Below are positions 6,991-8,704 of a stretch of DNA of 8,704 nucleotides, piece after piece (position 1 is the first letter of the stretch; the number at the start of each line of letters is the position of its first letter). The notes under the pieces were generated by a model that saw only the letters and a list, made by a program, of their open reading frames with translations, made no database searches and had not been told where the DNA came from. The stretch lies in contig DATCIR010000074.1 in the NCBI GenBank assembly GCA_036507695.1, positions 1-8,704 of the forward strand. The letters are read 5' to 3'. Source of the DNA: JAKEGK01 sp036507695 (lineage in GTDB: Bacteria > Pseudomonadota > Gammaproteobacteria > SZUA-152). A program made the translations under genes and the position numbers.

Positions 6991-8704
6991 GTGACGAAGT
7001 CCAATGATGAATCGCCGGATTTGAAAAATGATCCTGACCGTACCCGCATTAAAGATGCAAAAAAAGATGCAGCACCACCGGATAAGACCCGGATACAGCC
7101 GACCGCTAAACCCGCGCCGCTGAGTTATGAGAAGGCCGGCGCCGGCAAACCGGATCCCAGTGTTACGCGTGTTAATTACCCGAATGACGCGACGCGAATA
7201 AAACCAGAGTCGTTAACGCCAAAATCCGCCGGCAAAGCCGCCCCCGGCGCGGGCAATCAGTCCCGTGCCCGGAGTGAAGATTTTTTCCGCGCCGCGAAAC
7301 AGCCGGAGCAACCCCCGGCGCGGGGCTTGCCGTTTGCCGCGCCCAAAGGCGAAACGCCCGCCATACCCCAAGCCCGGCCTATTCAAAAGATCACAATAAA
7401 AAACCGTTTTGTGCTGGATGAGACCCTGGGTGTCGGTGGCATGGGTGTGGTGTATAAAGCAATCGACAAACGTAAGGTCGAAGCCAAGGACAGGAATCCT
7501 TACATCGCCGTTAAGATTTTGAGTGAAGACTTCCGTCAGCATCCGGACGCATTCATTGCATTGCAGCGGGAAGCTGGAAAATCCCAGCGCATTGCCCACC
7601 CGAATATTGTGAACGTGCATGACTTCGACCGGGATGGTGATACGGTGTTTATGACCATGGAATACATGGAAGGTACACCGCTGGATAAACTGCTCCGGGA
7701 AAATAGAGGCGTGGGCTTGGCGAAGGAGCAGGCGGACAGGATACTCAAAGATATTTGCGCGGCGCTGGAACATGCGCATAAGGAATATGTGGTTCATGCG
7801 GACTTAAAGCCCGGTAATGTCTTTGTCACCAACAGCGGTGTTACCAAGGTGTTTGACTTTGGTATCGCGCGCGCCGTAGCCCAGGCTGACGTGCTGGCTC
7901 ACCAAGATGACAAATCAATTTTTGATCCAGCCACGCTGGGCGCTTTGACCCCGGCCTATGCCAGTCCCGAAATGCTGCGCGGCGCAACGCCAACGACCCA
8001 GGATGATATATTCGCACTGGGCTGTATTGTCTACGAAATGTATGGCGGGGAGCACCCCTATAAGCGTATCCCGGCTGATCAGGCCATGGAGCAAAAACTC
8101 CGGCCCAAACGCATCAAGTCCTTGACCCCGCAGCAGTGGAAAGCGTTAAAGCAGACCCTGGCATTTAGCCGTGACGAACGTACCGGTTCGATCTATGAAT
8201 TTTTATGGGATTTCACCCAGGAGAAAAGCTCGAAGCTGAAAAAGTGGTTCGCGGTGATTGTCATTGTGGCGATCGGCGCCGGCGTGTATATGCAGTATTT
8301 TTATGAAAAAGGCGTTACTCCCGCGCAACTCAAAGCGCAGCTCGAACAACAAATCAAGATCGATCTATTCAAGGAGCGGCTGGGAAAATTGCTGGCGGAG
8401 CCGGTGTTTACCGCGCTGTGGGAATCGGAGGTCTGGCAACAGATCCAGTCCGGCAGGCAGTTGGCCGGTCTGGAGGACCCGTGGTTAATTCAAACCGAGA
8501 TGGAAATTGTAGCTCTGTACTTGACGCAAATTTCCCAACAGCGCAGGAAAAACCAATTTACCACCGCGCAAGGTTTACTGGAAAACGCCGGGCGCTATCG
8601 TGGTTATGAAGATCGCCTGGACAACGAACGCAAGGCGTTAAATAGCGCGATTGCCGTTCTTCACGAACAACAACGGCTGGCAAAAGAGAAACAGGAGCTT
8701 GAGC
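6991..8704 (+). CDS. ppkA: PpkA-like transmembrane Ser/Thr kinase (3' end cut by right edge)
   Basis: This Hanks-type Ser/Thr kinase should phosphorylate T6SS components (TssL or the FHA protein) in opposition to PppA. The frame is open from the GTG at 6991 to the window edge: 571 codons, no stop. Residues 1-137 are a Pro/Ala/Lys-rich, probably disordered region with DRTRIK (16-21), DKTRIQP (31-37) and DATRIKP (66-72). The kinase domain spans about 139-405: glycine loop GVGGMGVV (147-154), Lys175 in AVK, Glu194 in helix C, HADLKPGN (269-276), DFG (289-291) and the SPE form of APE (325-327). Catalytic Lys and both Asp residues are present, so it should be active, but Arg of HRD is Ala270. A single membrane segment lies at about 419-437. 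The visible part beyond it is helical, charged, Gln/Glu-rich and probably periplasmic; I do not recognise the domain. P. aeruginosa PpkA likewise has a large periplasmic region. The preceding gap carries a palindrome, so separate control is possible. Confidence 0.92.
   Translation, partial: MTKSNDESPDLKNDPDRTRIKDAKKDAAPPDKTRIQPTAKPAPLSYEKAGAGKPDPSVTRVNYPNDATRIKPESLTPKSAGKAAPGAGNQSRARSEDFFRAAKQPEQPPARGLPFAAPKGETPAIPQARPIQKITIKNRFVLDETLGVGGMGVVYKAIDKRKVEAKDRNPYIAVKILSEDFRQHPDAFIALQREAGKSQRIAHPNIVNVHDFDRDGDTVFMTMEYMEGTPLDKLLRENRGVGLAKEQADRILKDICAALEHAHKEYVVHADLKPGNVFVTNSGVTKVFDFGIARAVAQADVLAHQDDKSIFDPATLGALTPAYASPEMLRGATPTTQDDIFALGCIVYEMYGGEHPYKRIPADQAMEQKLRPKRIKSLTPQQWKALKQTLAFSRDERTGSIYEFLWDFTQEKSSKLKKWFAVIVIVAIGAGVYMQYFYEKGVTPAQLKAQLEQQIKIDLFKERLGKLLAEPVFTALWESEVWQQIQSGRQLAGLEDPWLIQTEMEIVALYLTQISQQRRKNQFTTAQGLLENAGRYRGYEDRLDNERKALNSAIAVLHEQQRLAKEKQELE

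Noticed and set aside
7213..7797. Antisense ORF of 194 codons opposite ppkA
   Set aside because: It lies across the linker and kinase domain of a clear + strand gene, has no recognisable protein features, and is readily explained by codon bias of the sense strand.

Overview
The window is the downstream half of a type VI secretion system (T6SS) locus from a bacterium, most likely a gammaproteobacterium. The gene order, the protein families and the moderate GC content (a little over 50% by eye) suggest this. A relative of Cellvibrio or Teredinibacter would fit, but the species cannot be fixed from sequence alone. All six genes lie on the + strand and fill nearly the whole window. There are no RNA genes, insertion sequences, CRISPR arrays or clear terminators, and no gene-free stretch longer than 83 bases.

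Layout: the 3' part of tssK (baseplate adaptor, cut by the left edge) is followed by tssL and tssM, which encode inner-membrane components of the trans-envelope complex. Next come tagF (post-translational repressor), pppA (PP2C-type Ser/Thr phosphatase) and ppkA (Hanks-type Ser/Thr kinase with one membrane segment, cut by the right edge). Joints are tight: 21 nt between tssK and tssL, an ATGA overlap between tssM and tagF, and 2 nt between tagF and pppA. The two looser joints are tssL-tssM (83 nt), which holds two tiny ORFs chained by ATGA overlaps, and pppA-ppkA (53 nt), which holds a 32-bp interrupted palindrome.

Functionally the window joins part of the structural apparatus to the threonine-phosphorylation switch that controls it. 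In the characterised systems, PpkA phosphorylates a T6SS target (Fha in Pseudomonas, TssL in Agrobacterium), PppA reverses this, an FHA-domain protein reads the phosphothreonine, and TagF represses firing. No FHA protein is encoded here, so it is expected nearby or elsewhere in the genome. The most useful observation is a short motif of the form D-x-T-x-[I/L/M]-[K/R/Q], present twice in the flexible N-terminus of TssL and three times in the flexible N-terminus of PpkA. These are good candidates for phosphothreonine sites shared by kinase and substrate and read by the FHA protein.

This is a recognisable T6SS cluster rather than a wholly new system. The points worth a second look are the shared Thr motifs, the palindrome before ppkA, the mini-ORF chains, the Ala-for-Arg change in the kinase HRD motif, and the unidentified extracytoplasmic region of PpkA.
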